A stretch of DNA of 64,000 nt from Heterorhizobium halophytocola (GTDB lineage: Bacteria; Pseudomonadota; Alphaproteobacteria; Rhizobiales; Rhizobiaceae), in the NCBI RefSeq assembly GCF_017873095.1, contig NZ_JAGGJU010000003.1, forward strand, positions 417,633 through 481,632. The letters run 5' to 3'. Numbering within the stretch: the stretch's first letter is position 1; each line of letters begins with the position of its first letter. The translations under genes were made by a program, and so were the position numbers. The notes beneath the pieces are model-generated. The model was not told where the DNA came from. It ran no database searches and saw nothing but the letters and a program-made list of their open reading frames with translations. Below are positions 56,155 to 64,000 of the stretch, one piece after another.

Positions 56155-56843
56155 GACAGGCTTGCCGGTTCTTTGGCCGGTGCGTCACGCCGCGATGCCA
56201 GTCTCGGCTCGACGACGGCCAGAATATCGCGCGCCACCTGGTCGGGGTCGCCGGCCGCGTTGACGACGTGACAGCGGTCGGGATTGTCCCTGGCAATGTC
56301 GAGAAAGCCCTGACGCCGCGTCTCGTGGGTCTCCACCTCCTCGCGCTCGTAGCGGTCCGGGGCCTCGTTCGCACCGCTGCCGCGGGCGCTGCGTGCCTTG
56401 GCCCGTGCCAGCCCGAGATCGGCCGGAAGATCGAGGATCAGCGTGATGTCGGGCAGCACGCCGTTGATCGCCACGCGCTCCAGCGCGTCGATGAATTGCG
56501 GTTCGAGATTGCCGGTGACGCCCTGATAGACCCTGGAACTGTCGATGAACCGGTCGCAGAGCACGATGAAGCCCTTCGACAGCGCCGGACGGATGACCGT
56601 TTCCACATGGTCGTTGCGGGCGGCGGCAAAAAGCATGGCCTCCATGCGCACGCCGAAGGCCTCGGCACCGCCCGACAGGATCACGTGGCGCAATGCCTCG
56701 GCCCCTGGCGAGCCGCCGGGCTCGCGGGTGGTCAGCACCTCGTGGCCGGCGCGGCGCAGACTGTCGGCAAGGCGGCGAATCTGGGTGGATTTTCCGGCCC
56801 CTTCACCGCCTTCGAATGTTATGAACACGCCCCTGCCCTGCAT
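56151..56843 (-). CDS. tmk: Thymidylate kinase
   Basis: A 230-residue kinase that converts dTMP to dTDP. The P-loop FEGGEGAGKSTQIRRLADSL is near the N-terminus, the DR motif in FIVLCDRFIDSSRVYQGVTG, and the LID/thymidylate site in REPGGSPGAEALRHVIL and VIRPALSKG. The LID region carries an arginine-rich segment (GLARAKARSARGSGANEAPD). It is translationally coupled to holB downstream and lies after the dac gene by 107 bp. Confidence 0.96.
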   Translation of the reverse strand: MQGRGVFITFEGGEGAGKSTQIRRLADSLRRAGHEVLTTREPGGSPGAEALRHVILSGGAEAFGVRMEAMLFAAARNDHVETVIRPALSKGFIVLCDRFIDSSRVYQGVTGNLEPQFIDALERVAINGVLPDITLILDLPADLGLARAKARSARGSGANEAPDRYEREEVETHETRRQGFLDIARDNPDRCHVVNAAGDPDQVARDILAVVEPRLASRRDAPAKEPASLS

Positions 56844-56950
56844 TTGCCCTTACCAGCACTCAAAAACCCGTTTCGATCGTCTAGCGTCTGTTTAACCCAA
56901 GATGGCGGGCCGGTCCACGCGGCAAGCATCCTCAAGCCTGCGCCACCGGC

Positions 56951-58132
56951 TCATAGCCAGAAGAAAAGCCCTTCGACCAGCGCATCCAGCGAGCGCTGCC
57001 AGAGCTTGCCCCGCGGCACGGTTTCGATCGTCTTCAGCGGCACCTCGCGCAGCACATGGTCGTTGAGCGAGATCTGCAGCCGCCCGACGGCGGCATCCCT
57101 GGCGACCGGCGCCTTGAGTGGCCAGTGATAGACGATCCTGGCATCGAGCAGCGCCGGATCATTGGCCGGCACGAAGACATCGACAGGACCATCGGCTGCA
57201 AGATCGACATCGCCGCTCGCCCCGCCATAGACGCTGGCCTGGCCGACGACGTCGCCGGCCTGGAACACGCGGCGGCGCTCGAACGAACCCTCCGCCCAGC
57301 GCAGGATGCGGTCGGCCTCGTCGCGCCGGTCGGCCTCGTTGTCGAGACCGCTCAGGCCAAGGAAAAACCGGTTGCCGTCATGCAGGGCGGAGACCACGAG
57401 GCCATAGCCCGCCTCCTCGGCATAGCCGGTCACCAGACCGTCGACGCCGAGCCCATGGCTCAGCAGCGGGTTCTTGTTGCGCTGAAAGATCTTGTTCCAC
57501 TCGAAATCGGGCTGCGCATAGATCTGGTAGAAATCCGGATAGGTTTCCTGCAGATGCCGGGCGAGTTTCACCATGTCGGCGATCGTCGTCTTGTTGCCCG
57601 GAGCGGGAAGCCCGGTCGCATTGGCAAAGGCGGTGTGGGCAAGGCCGAGTTCCTTGGCCCTGGCCGTCATCCGCGCGGCGAATTTCGCCTCCGATCCGTC
57701 CATCCCCTCTGCCAGGATGATGCAGCCGTCATTGGCCATCTGGACGATGACGCCCTTGATCAGGTCCTCGACGCGGATTTCGGATTTCAGCGCGGCAAAC
57801 ATCGTCGCGGTGTGCGACGGCGCACCGCCGGTGCGCCAGGCATGCTCGGAGACCTTGTAGGTCGTGTCGGGTGTGATTTCGCCGCTCTTCAGCGCCTCGA
57901 ACACGACGTCCGCCACCATCATCTTGGTCAGCGACGCCGGTGGAATGATGGCATCCTCATCCTTGGACAGCAGCACCGTGCCGGTGGAGGCCTCGATCAG
58001 CAGGACGTTTCCGGCCTTCGGCTGGAAGTCGCCGATCACCGCTGCTGCAGCCGGAAAGGCGGTCAGCAGACACAGGATGAAGGTTGCGGGAACGGCAAGA
58101 CGAGGAGGCATGCGTTCGGTCCGCTGCGGCAT
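56951..58132 (-). CDS. D-alanyl-D-alanine carboxypeptidase family protein with degenerate active-site motifs
   Basis: A 393-residue exported penicillin-binding protein of the S11 (DacA/DacF-type) family. A signal peptide (LAVPATFILCLLTAFPAAAA) is followed by the peptidase domain and the PBP5-like C-terminal beta domain. The nucleophile motif is intact: SLTK at 67-70. The second motif, normally SxN, reads MAN (132-134), and the third, normally KTG, reads VTG (234-236). DD-peptidase activity is thus doubtful. The product could still bind peptidoglycan or have changed specificity. It lies between tmk and rlpA in the conserved run. Met 58132 or 58111 may be the start. Confidence 0.9.
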   Translation of the reverse strand: MPQRTERMPPRLAVPATFILCLLTAFPAAAAVIGDFQPKAGNVLLIEASTGTVLLSKDEDAIIPPASLTKMMVADVVFEALKSGEITPDTTYKVSEHAWRTGGAPSHTATMFAALKSEIRVEDLIKGVIVQMANDGCIILAEGMDGSEAKFAARMTARAKELGLAHTAFANATGLPAPGNKTTIADMVKLARHLQETYPDFYQIYAQPDFEWNKIFQRNKNPLLSHGLGVDGLVTGYAEEAGYGLVVSALHDGNRFFLGLSGLDNEADRRDEADRILRWAEGSFERRRVFQAGDVVGQASVYGGASGDVDLAADGPVDVFVPANDPALLDARIVYHWPLKAPVARDAAVGRLQISLNDHVLREVPLKTIETVPRGKLWQRSLDALVEGLFFWL

Positions 58133-58161
58133 GTTGACGACGATCGGCCGGCCAGGCCGGT

Positions 58162-59205
58162 TCAGAGCGCGGCCTGATCGTGACGGCGGGCATAGTCCCG
58201 GATCGCGTCCTGGGTCAACCGGTTGTCGCGCACCAGGATGGCATCGAAGGCATCGCTGCCATCCGCGGCATCGGATTCCGCGTAGGCTGCGACGAGCGAA
58301 CCTGCCGGCGAGATCGCTGCGAAGCGGTCCGGCCGTTCCGTGACATAGGGACCGGTTTCCGGCAGCGTGGCGAACTGGTCGAAGGCCGCCGTCGTTCCGT
58401 CTGTCGGTACCGCCAGATAGGCGCTGGCGACGCGCACCCGGTCGGGCTCGGCCAGCGGCACGGGAACCGCACCCGGCACGGCGGCGGCAGGCGGCGGCGT
58501 CTCGAATTCGGTGGAGAGATTGGTCGTGTTGGATGCGACCATGACGCCCGGCGTGACGCTGCCGTTCGGCAGTACCTGCGGTGCGGCATTCGGGCCCGGC
58601 GTGTAGGAGGCCATCAGATACGGCAGATCGTGACCGTCCATCCGCGCGGGGCCGACATATTTGACCCGCACATGCGCGGTCCCGATCGTCTTCATGTCCA
58701 GCAGTTCGGCGGTCTTTTCCGAGACGTCCATGATCCGGCCGCGATGGAACGGGCCGCGGTCGTTGACGCGCACGACGACCGAGCTGCCATTGTCGAGATT
58801 GGTGACTTGTGCATAGCTCGGCAGCGGCATTGTCGGGCTTGCGGCGGACAGGTAATACTGGTCGTAGACCTCGCCATTGGCGGTCTTGCGGCCGTGGAAG
58901 GCGTCGCCATACCAGGAGGCAAGGCCGGTCTTCTCGTAGTCGGGGTTGAGCTTGGGATAATAGGTCTTGCCCTTGACCACATAGGGCTTTCCGACGAGGT
59001 AGCGCCCGCCGCCGCGCGGCATCTTGCCATTGCTGGCAACCTTTGGGCTGGCCTTCACGCCATATTCCGATTCGGAGAAATGTTCCTTGGAGGCGTGTTT
59101 CTTCGGTGCGTTCGTGGTGGTGGTACACGATGCGGTGGCCATGCAGGCTACCGAGAGAGCCGCTACGGAAGCCGCTCTCATCCCACGTTTATGCAAGTCC
59201 TTCAT
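58162..59205 (-). CDS. rlpA: RlpA family septal-ring lipoprotein
   Basis: A 347-residue lipoprotein. The N-terminus (AASVAALSVACMATASC) ends in a lipobox cysteine, so it should be lipid-anchored. Residues about 95-185 are the RlpA double-psi beta-barrel domain: GLASWYGDAFHGRKTANGEV, QVTNLDNGSSVVVRVNDRGP, and GRIMDVSEKTAELLDM. RlpA proteins are lytic transglycosylases acting on glycan strands lacking stem peptides at the septum. The usual C-terminal SPOR domain was not recognised; the remaining 150 residues are Pro/Ala-rich and of unclear fold. It begins the run rlpA-dac-tmk-holB. Confidence 0.9.
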   Translation of the reverse strand: MKDLHKRGMRAASVAALSVACMATASCTTTTNAPKKHASKEHFSESEYGVKASPKVASNGKMPRGGGRYLVGKPYVVKGKTYYPKLNPDYEKTGLASWYGDAFHGRKTANGEVYDQYYLSAASPTMPLPSYAQVTNLDNGSSVVVRVNDRGPFHRGRIMDVSEKTAELLDMKTIGTAHVRVKYVGPARMDGHDLPYLMASYTPGPNAAPQVLPNGSVTPGVMVASNTTNLSTEFETPPPAAAVPGAVPVPLAEPDRVRVASAYLAVPTDGTTAAFDQFATLPETGPYVTERPDRFAAISPAGSLVAAYAESDAADGSDAFDAILVRDNRLTQDAIRDYARRHDQAAL

Positions 59206-59648
59206 CGTCCCCGCTTCGTCTCAAATCCGCAGCCGATCCCGAGAAATCGGCTGCATAAAATGGCTGACACAAGGTTATCCGTAAGCTCGTTCCTACAGGA
59301 AGGGTCGCGCTTTGACAACATCCTACGATCGTCAGGCCAATCTGCCGTTGGCAGTGAGATTAGCCGTCCATAGTTAGTAATTCGTAAACGACTTATGCTG
59401 CTGATTCGGGCGATATCGCGGCGGCAGATCTTGAAAGTCGCGCTCGGTGAAACGGCGCTTGCAAAGCGGGCGCGGTTTGGCCATAAGCGCCTGCATGCCC
59501 GACAGGCTCCGGGCGGCCCTGGTCGCCGCTTGAAAACCTGGGTGGGACCGGATATCGAACTGAAAGTCCGGAGGCTAAACCGTGCTTCGGCGACGGTTGA
59601 CCGGTTCACGTCGCATCAGGCACAGCGTCAAGCTATGCGGCGATCGAC
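59206..59648. other. Intergenic region, 443 bp, before tRNA-Ser
   Basis: The minus strand next to 59206 must hold the rlpA promoter, and the plus strand next to 59648 the tRNA promoter. Both sides are locally AT-richer. A 135-codon minus frame (59202-59609) overlaps this stretch but shows no recognisable protein and was not accepted. No other element is visible. Confidence 0.5.
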
Positions 59649-59738
<90 letters not shown>

Positions 59739-60105
59739 GCGCCTGTTCGCGTTTTTGCCGGCCCATCGCCCTTCCCTGCTTTCAGCCTTGCCGCAGCCCG
59801 ATGGGGATCGGATCGCGTTCGCGTGCCAATCCCTGTTCTGTGGGCGCAGATGCGGACCGGCATTCGGCCTGTCGCGACATTTCCGATGTAAACGCTTTCC
59901 TCGCGTGTCCGTCATCGCCGCGTCCTGCTTGCGGACTGCTGGCGCCACGCACCAACCATGCCACAGCGCGCACGACCGCGGGGCGGGACTGGGATCGAGC
60001 TTTGGGCAACCGCCGGGGCCATGCGCCGGCGTATCGAGATCGAGGAGGCCAGCACCGCTATCGGGGACATCGCCGCGCCATCGCCCTGTATAGAGAGTCC
60101 GGTCC
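59739..60105. other. Intergenic region, 367 bp, between tRNA-Ser and the large zincin-like gene
   Basis: No gene was recognised in this stretch. It should contain the promoter of the gene at 60106. No copy of the tRNA 3' end was found in the window beyond the gene itself; a matching downstream repeat, if this is an island, would lie past 64000. Confidence 0.5.
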
Positions 60106-63100
60106 ATGCCGCTAGATGCCAACGAAATCAAGACACTGAAAAGGTTGATCCCGACGGCGCGAAAAAAGCAGATGTCGTTCGCCGTATGGCTCGGCAAGAG
60201 CCCGGAGGATACGCTTTTATCCCTCAGTGCGCGCAGCGGCAAAGGCAAGGCGCTCCTGCAGGTGTCCAGGGCGCGGGCCAAGACGACACGATCCGCCTTC
60301 GGCAAAGTCACGATCGAAGGCAATACGATGAGCCTGACATGCGAGGGCAAGCCGTCGGGCGGCATCGCCACCGGACTCCGCGCATTTCTGAAAGTCATCG
60401 ACGTCCCGATGCGGATCGAACTATTGGATGAGCAGGGACGAGCGCTTGACGACGACGGCGAAGAGGCCGCGGATGAGGCAAAACGCGCAGAGCCGTCCAA
60501 TTTCTCCATTGACACGCCGCCAACCGATGAAACCATGGCCCGGTTGGCGGCGCGTCTGGAAAAACGGCGCAAAATGGACGCCACCAGTCGGTCGAAAGCA
60601 GAGCCCGACGCCCAACAGCAGCGGAGGCGCCGCAACCTCCAGGAGAGACACGGCGCGCTTGTTACGCGTGCCATGCGCTTGAATGCCTTCAAGCATGAGA
60701 GCAACAAAATCCGCAAGCTGTGGGAGCAGCTTGCCGCCGAGCGCCGCCAGTTCGAACTGTTGCTGAAAAGAGACGACAAACTTGATGACGCGACCGACAT
60801 GCTGGCGGATATCGCGAGCACGACCGCCGACCTTATGGCGGAAATCGCCCCGATCATGGCATTCCAGAAAGAACTGGCAAAGGTCGAGCCGATCCTGACC
60901 CGTGCCCGCGCCGTATATCATCCTGACAAGAGCTTGCAGGCGACCTTCGAGAATTTTCAGAGGCAGGACGAGGTGCTTCACAAGGCGCAGTTGGACGGAC
61001 AATACGCACAGGCGATCCGGCAAATCGACATCGCGCGGCTGTCGGCCGAAAGGCTGCTGGATCGACTTCCCGCAGTCGACCACAGCAAGGAACGGGATCG
61101 GCAGGCTTTCGCGGCCTTGCAAGAGGCCCGGGCAAAAAGAAAGATCGCCGAAGAGATCCCGGTAACCCTTCCTGAGGTTTTCAAACTCTGGGAACGGGCT
61201 TTCGCCGATCTGCAAGCGGCCGACAAGGCTCGCCTCGATCGCGACTGGGTTGCCATGGAAGGCGCTGCCAGAGCGGCGGGCGGCATCCTCGACCAGATCA
61301 TCGCACTTCGGGATGAGGCAGACGGACAAAATGACCAACTGCAGCAATACAGGAAGGTACTGCAGGTCTGTCGAATTCCGCTCAAAAATCCGGCGATCTC
61401 ACCTGAAAAGGCGAAGTGGCAGGCGCAAATCCGAAAGGCTTTGACCGCGATTTCGGACCATGTCGAGGAAGGCAGGCTGAGTTTCGCTTTGAAAGAGATT
61501 GAAGCGTACAGCCGCACGCTCAAACGGCAGGCCCCAAAAATCGAAGAGCAGGAAAAGGCACGAGAGATGAGACGCGATGATTCCAGAGCGGCTTTCTCTG
61601 AGCGGAAGACAGACCAGGCAGCGGCAGGGGCCATCAAGCCGATGACTGAGGAAGGCTTGGTGCTTTACCGCAAGATGCAGGACGCCCTCGCAGCTTTCCA
61701 AAAGGCAAGCAACGGCGGCGAGGAGGATTGGGAGGAGAAGCTCGAACACTACGCGCAAGCGGTCGCGGCAGTGTTGGCCCGCGAACCCGTTGAGGCAGCG
61801 CAAGCAAAGGCAGCGAAGTCGGCCTTCGACGAGAAACAAAAACGCGCCCAGCAGGCATATGGTGAAGCACGAGTCTTGATCAAAGCGAACCGGCCCTTGC
61901 TCGATCAGGAAGAAGAGACCCTGCAGGCCGCCACGGCCAAGGTGTCGACCCTCAAGAAGCAGTCCCGCTACGGGGAGGCGCAAAAAGCGGCGCAGGAGGT
62001 CCTTGCGTGTGCCGAGACGATAATTGCGAAAAAGCCGGAGGTGGAACAGCGGAACCAGGTATTAAAGGACAAATTCTTCAGTGCCGAACGGGACGCCAGA
62101 CCGCGGATCGACGGTGCCATGGCCTATGATCCCACGGTTTTGCCCACCATCTCGGCCGATCACCAGACGCTGACAGGGCTTGACGCCCAGCTGAAGGGGG
62201 AGCGCGCGGAGGGGCTCTGGGAGAAGGCCACCGCGACGCTACGGGAGATGAAGGCGGTGTGTGAACGGCTTGCACCTTTCGACGCACACTATGTGACGGC
62301 CAGGGCCAGGGTTGAGGACGCGCGTGAGCGGTTCGACGCCGGCCGGTCGGCGCAAGACCGGGAGCTGGTTAAGAAGGCTTCCGGCATACCAGGCTGCACC
62401 CAGGAACTGAGCAAGCGGAGATGGTTGTTCGACGCGGTGTCGACGGACTACCATCAGGCGTACAAACAACACCGCTATGAAGATGCGGGGCGCACTTGGC
62501 AAGAACTTGTTGACGCGGCAAGGGAGGTTATTGCACTCGAGGGGGAGTACACGCCCCTGCGGAAGAAAAAATTCGGGATGAAGACCAAGGTTGACGGGAT
62601 CGTTGAAAAATCCCTGGAGATCCTGCCGTTAACACCTGACTTGGCCAAATTGCGCAAGGCGCTGCTCGACTCGAAAGTCCGGCTTGAGGCGGCCTACGCG
62701 GTGTTCGACGACGCGGCGATCGAGGCTTGTCAGCGGACCGCCCTGCAAGCTGCAAAGGCGCTCGACAATGCGGCTAACGCCAAGGTCGTGAAGAGCATCC
62801 TTGGCGGGGGCGAAACAGTCTATCGCGCGGCGCTCAAGAAGGCCAAGGAGACTGCCGCCAATGCGGTGAAGACAATCGAAGCCAGCGATGGCGAAGAGCT
62901 GCGCCAACAGTCGTTCGACACCAAGCTCCAGCTCCTGAAGGATCTTCAGGCCGGAAAAGCCGGCCTCTCGACGGCCGAGCGGGCGGCGCAGCGCAAGCTT
63001 TACGCCGCGATCGAGCCGGATCCGGCATTTACCGCCCTGGACGAGACCCGCGAAAGCGCGTTGATCACCAGCATCGCTGCAGACGAAGAACTCATGGCCG

Positions 63101-63561
63101 CACAGGAGAGCTGGCCTGGAAAGTCGATCAAGGAGCGTCTACAGCTGCTGCGCCGGACGCTGGCGGCACAATGCAAGATTTATGGCATGCCGATGGTGGC
63201 ACTGGAGCCCTACGAGGAGGCTTCCAACATGACTGCCTATTACGCCGATCGGCAGCACGTGATCAGGATCAACACCCATCCCTCGGGCAAGATGGACGAC
63301 CTCTTCGCGGTGATCGACCTGGTGGTGCATGAAAACGCGCATAACTATCAGCTTAGTCTGAAAAAACGCCTGGACGAAGGGCTGATAGAAAAGGACAGCC
63401 CGGAATACCGACAGGCCCAGCTCTTTGCTCTCAATGTCGACGCCGGCTACGTGGAGGCCAGGGAAGATGGCGACGTCTACCAGAAACAACCGCGCGAAGC
63501 GCATTCCTTCAAGCTTGGGCCCCGTGTCGCGGAAGCGATAAAGGCTAGAATGAACCCGTGA
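60106..63561 (+). CDS. Large helical-repeat protein with C-terminal zincin-like metallopeptidase domain
   Basis: An 1151-residue protein of no recognised family. Residues 1-112 form a small, partly beta domain (DTLLSLSARSGKGKALLQVS; KVTIEGNTMSLTCEG). Residues about 140-930 are charged and helical, with about nine degenerate repeat cores near 222, 297, 379, 455, 541, 620, 700, 789 and 867, for example DGQYAQAIRQIDIARLSAER and SRYGEAQKAAQEVLACAETI. Residues about 990-1140 form a compact domain with HENAH at 1075-1079 (LVVHENAHNYQLSLKKRL), matching zincin HExxH; Glu1131 or His1133 in QPREAHSF may be the third ligand. There is no signal peptide or membrane segment. Lys AAA codons are commoner than in neighbouring genes. 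It follows a tRNA gene and precedes an IS, suggesting acquisition. Confidence 0.75.
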   Translation: MPLDANEIKTLKRLIPTARKKQMSFAVWLGKSPEDTLLSLSARSGKGKALLQVSRARAKTTRSAFGKVTIEGNTMSLTCEGKPSGGIATGLRAFLKVIDVPMRIELLDEQGRALDDDGEEAADEAKRAEPSNFSIDTPPTDETMARLAARLEKRRKMDATSRSKAEPDAQQQRRRRNLQERHGALVTRAMRLNAFKHESNKIRKLWEQLAAERRQFELLLKRDDKLDDATDMLADIASTTADLMAEIAPIMAFQKELAKVEPILTRARAVYHPDKSLQATFENFQRQDEVLHKAQLDGQYAQAIRQIDIARLSAERLLDRLPAVDHSKERDRQAFAALQEARAKRKIAEEIPVTLPEVFKLWERAFADLQAADKARLDRDWVAMEGAARAAGGILDQIIALRDEADGQNDQLQQYRKVLQVCRIPLKNPAISPEKAKWQAQIRKALTAISDHVEEGRLSFALKEIEAYSRTLKRQAPKIEEQEKAREMRRDDSRAAFSERKTDQAAAGAIKPMTEEGLVLYRKMQDALAAFQKASNGGEEDWEEKLEHYAQAVAAVLAREPVEAAQAKAAKSAFDEKQKRAQQAYGEARVLIKANRPLLDQEEETLQAATAKVSTLKKQSRYGEAQKAAQEVLACAETIIAKKPEVEQRNQVLKDKFFSAERDARPRIDGAMAYDPTVLPTISADHQTLTGLDAQLKGERAEGLWEKATATLREMKAVCERLAPFDAHYVTARARVEDARERFDAGRSAQDRELVKKASGIPGCTQELSKRRWLFDAVSTDYHQAYKQHRYEDAGRTWQELVDAAREVIALEGEYTPLRKKKFGMKTKVDGIVEKSLEILPLTPDLAKLRKALLDSKVRLEAAYAVFDDAAIEACQRTALQAAKALDNAANAKVVKSILGGGETVYRAALKKAKETAANAVKTIEASDGEELRQQSFDTKLQLLKDLQAGKAGLSTAERAAQRKLYAAIEPDPAFTALDETRESALITSIAADEELMAAQESWPGKSIKERLQLLRRTLAAQCKIYGMPMVALEPYEEASNMTAYYADRQHVIRINTHPSGKMDDLFAVIDLVVHENAHNYQLSLKKRLDEGLIEKDSPEYRQAQLFALNVDAGYVEAREDGDVYQKQPREAHSFKLGPRVAEAIKARMNP

Positions 63562-63645
63562 CCGCCAGAAGACGACGAGATCGAGGACGACGACATCAAC
63601 GGGGATGAACGGTCGACGACCGGCCAAATCCGTCCCTTTGGCCGC
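63562..63645 (+). other. In-frame acidic continuation after the TGA of the large gene
   Basis: In the same frame as the large gene, the 28 codons after its TGA read PPEDDEIEDDDINGDERSTT then GQIRPFGR, up to the TAG at 63646 that begins the IS630 end. The acidic, coding-like content suggests an older C-terminus lost to a CGA-to-TGA change, or chance. Confidence 0.4.
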
Positions 63646-64000
63646 TAGTGGATTGATCGAAACGAAAGAGTCCATTTTTCGGATTCCTATGGTGTCCCGG
63701 ATATGCGAGAGTATCTCATGCGTACCGGGATCACATTCGACGTTACACTTGCCGACCGTGCTCGGCTCGAAGCCATTGTAGCCGCTGGCAGCTCGCCACA
63801 GAAGCATGTGTGGCGAGCGAGGATCATCCTCATGAGCGGAGATGGCTTTGGAACTGTGGCCATCATGGAGGAAACTGGCAAATCCAAAACCTGCGTCTGG
63901 CGCTAGCAAGAGCGGTTTATGTCCGAAGGTGTGGATGGCCTCCTACGTGACAAAAGCAGGCCTCCTGGCATAGCCCCACTCGATGATGAATTAGTCGAGA
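63646..64000 (+). mobile_element. IS630-type insertion sequence, left part (runs off the window)
   Basis: The element appears to begin at the TA in GCCGCTAGTGGATTGATCGA; IS630-type elements insert at and duplicate TA. A transposase frame follows from 63703. The right end, and so the terminal repeat and target duplication, are outside the window, so the left boundary is provisional. Confidence 0.6.
63703..64000 (+). pseudogene. IS630 family transposase, N-terminal part, interrupted by an in-frame TAG
   Basis: The product starts MREYLMRTGITFDVTLADRA, matches IS630-type N-terminal helix-turn-helix domains (VWRARIILMSGDGFGTVAIM and EETGKSKTCVWR) and stops at TAG (63904-63906). The same frame then continues QERFMSEGVDGLLRDKSRPP and GIAPLDDELVE to the window edge, as expected for the rest of the helix-turn-helix region. 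The usual residue at the TAG is Trp (WRWQERF), so a single TGG-to-TAG change explains it. The catalytic DDE part lies outside the window. Confidence 0.8.

Noticed and set aside
59202..59609. 135-codon minus-strand frame between rlpA and tRNA-Ser
   Set aside because: Arg/Ser-rich, no family wording, and it overlaps the likely rlpA promoter region.
63139..63909. 256-codon minus-strand frame opposite the end of the large gene and the IS630 frame
   Set aside because: Antisense to two better-supported frames and without recognisable motifs.

Overview
This window is a high-GC chromosomal segment of an alphaproteobacterium, almost certainly a member of the Rhizobiaceae or a close relative (inference). 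The evidence is gene content and order: glmU-glmS, recG / sdhE-mfd, glnB-glnA behind a sigma-54 promoter, uvrA divergent from ssb with a GAAC-N7-GAAC LexA box between them, marC / gyrA, coaD-ppiA-ppiB-queA-tgt, and a rlpA-dac-tmk-holB-metG-tatD-MBL run. IalB, HspQ and TAXI-family proteins fit the same group. Several genes use TTG or GTG starts with good ribosome binding sites.

Layout. 1-1475: the 5' part of an AraC-type regulator divergent from an SDR oxidoreductase. 1565-6134: amino-sugar/cell-wall precursor genes glmU and glmS, then a GNAT enzyme and a DUF502 membrane protein. 6150-12179: recG facing sdhE-mfd. 12287-18063: mixed accessory and metabolic genes (MgtC-like protein, a stand-alone DnaB-like ATPase, VOC protein, EamA exporter, DsbA/FrnE-like protein, peptide-type ABC binding protein) with a 68-bp decayed copy of an EamA gene. 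18356-23318: IalB-like protein, hspQ, an AT-rich gap, then a three-gene group of one membrane-anchored coiled-coil protein and two tandem TAXI-type binding proteins. 23359-25239: glnBA nitrogen control. 25508-30246: nnr repair enzyme, Na/Pi symporter, DUF72 protein, GNAT. 30254-33984: uvrA and ssb. 34245-37128: LysE and HPP-CBS transporters, a small membrane protein and MarC. 37327-45791: gyrA, two tandem membrane microproteins, coaD, two cyclophilins, queA-tgt (queuosine) and recX. 45815-50762: a loose set of small genes, an AAC(6')-like GNAT, a broken IS30 fragment and a stand-alone Lrp-type ligand-binding domain. 50879-59205: MBL-tatD-metG, a TSUP permease inserted on the opposite strand, holB-tmk-dac-rlpA.

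59649-64000 looks like the edge of an acquired region: a tRNA-Ser(UGA) gene is followed by a gap without genes, then an 1151-residue protein unlike its neighbours, then the left end of an IS630-type element whose transposase frame carries an in-frame TAG. The large protein has an unrecognised N-terminal domain, about nine degenerate helical repeats spaced about 80 residues apart, and a C-terminal zincin-like domain with HENAH. It is the best candidate in the window for an undescribed system.

Other points worth checking are a D,D-carboxypeptidase homologue lacking two of its three catalytic motifs, a Tgt without the usual zinc cysteines, and the paired microproteins sharing a TM-ENED layout. 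Nothing here was searched against databases; family names come from motif and context recognition.
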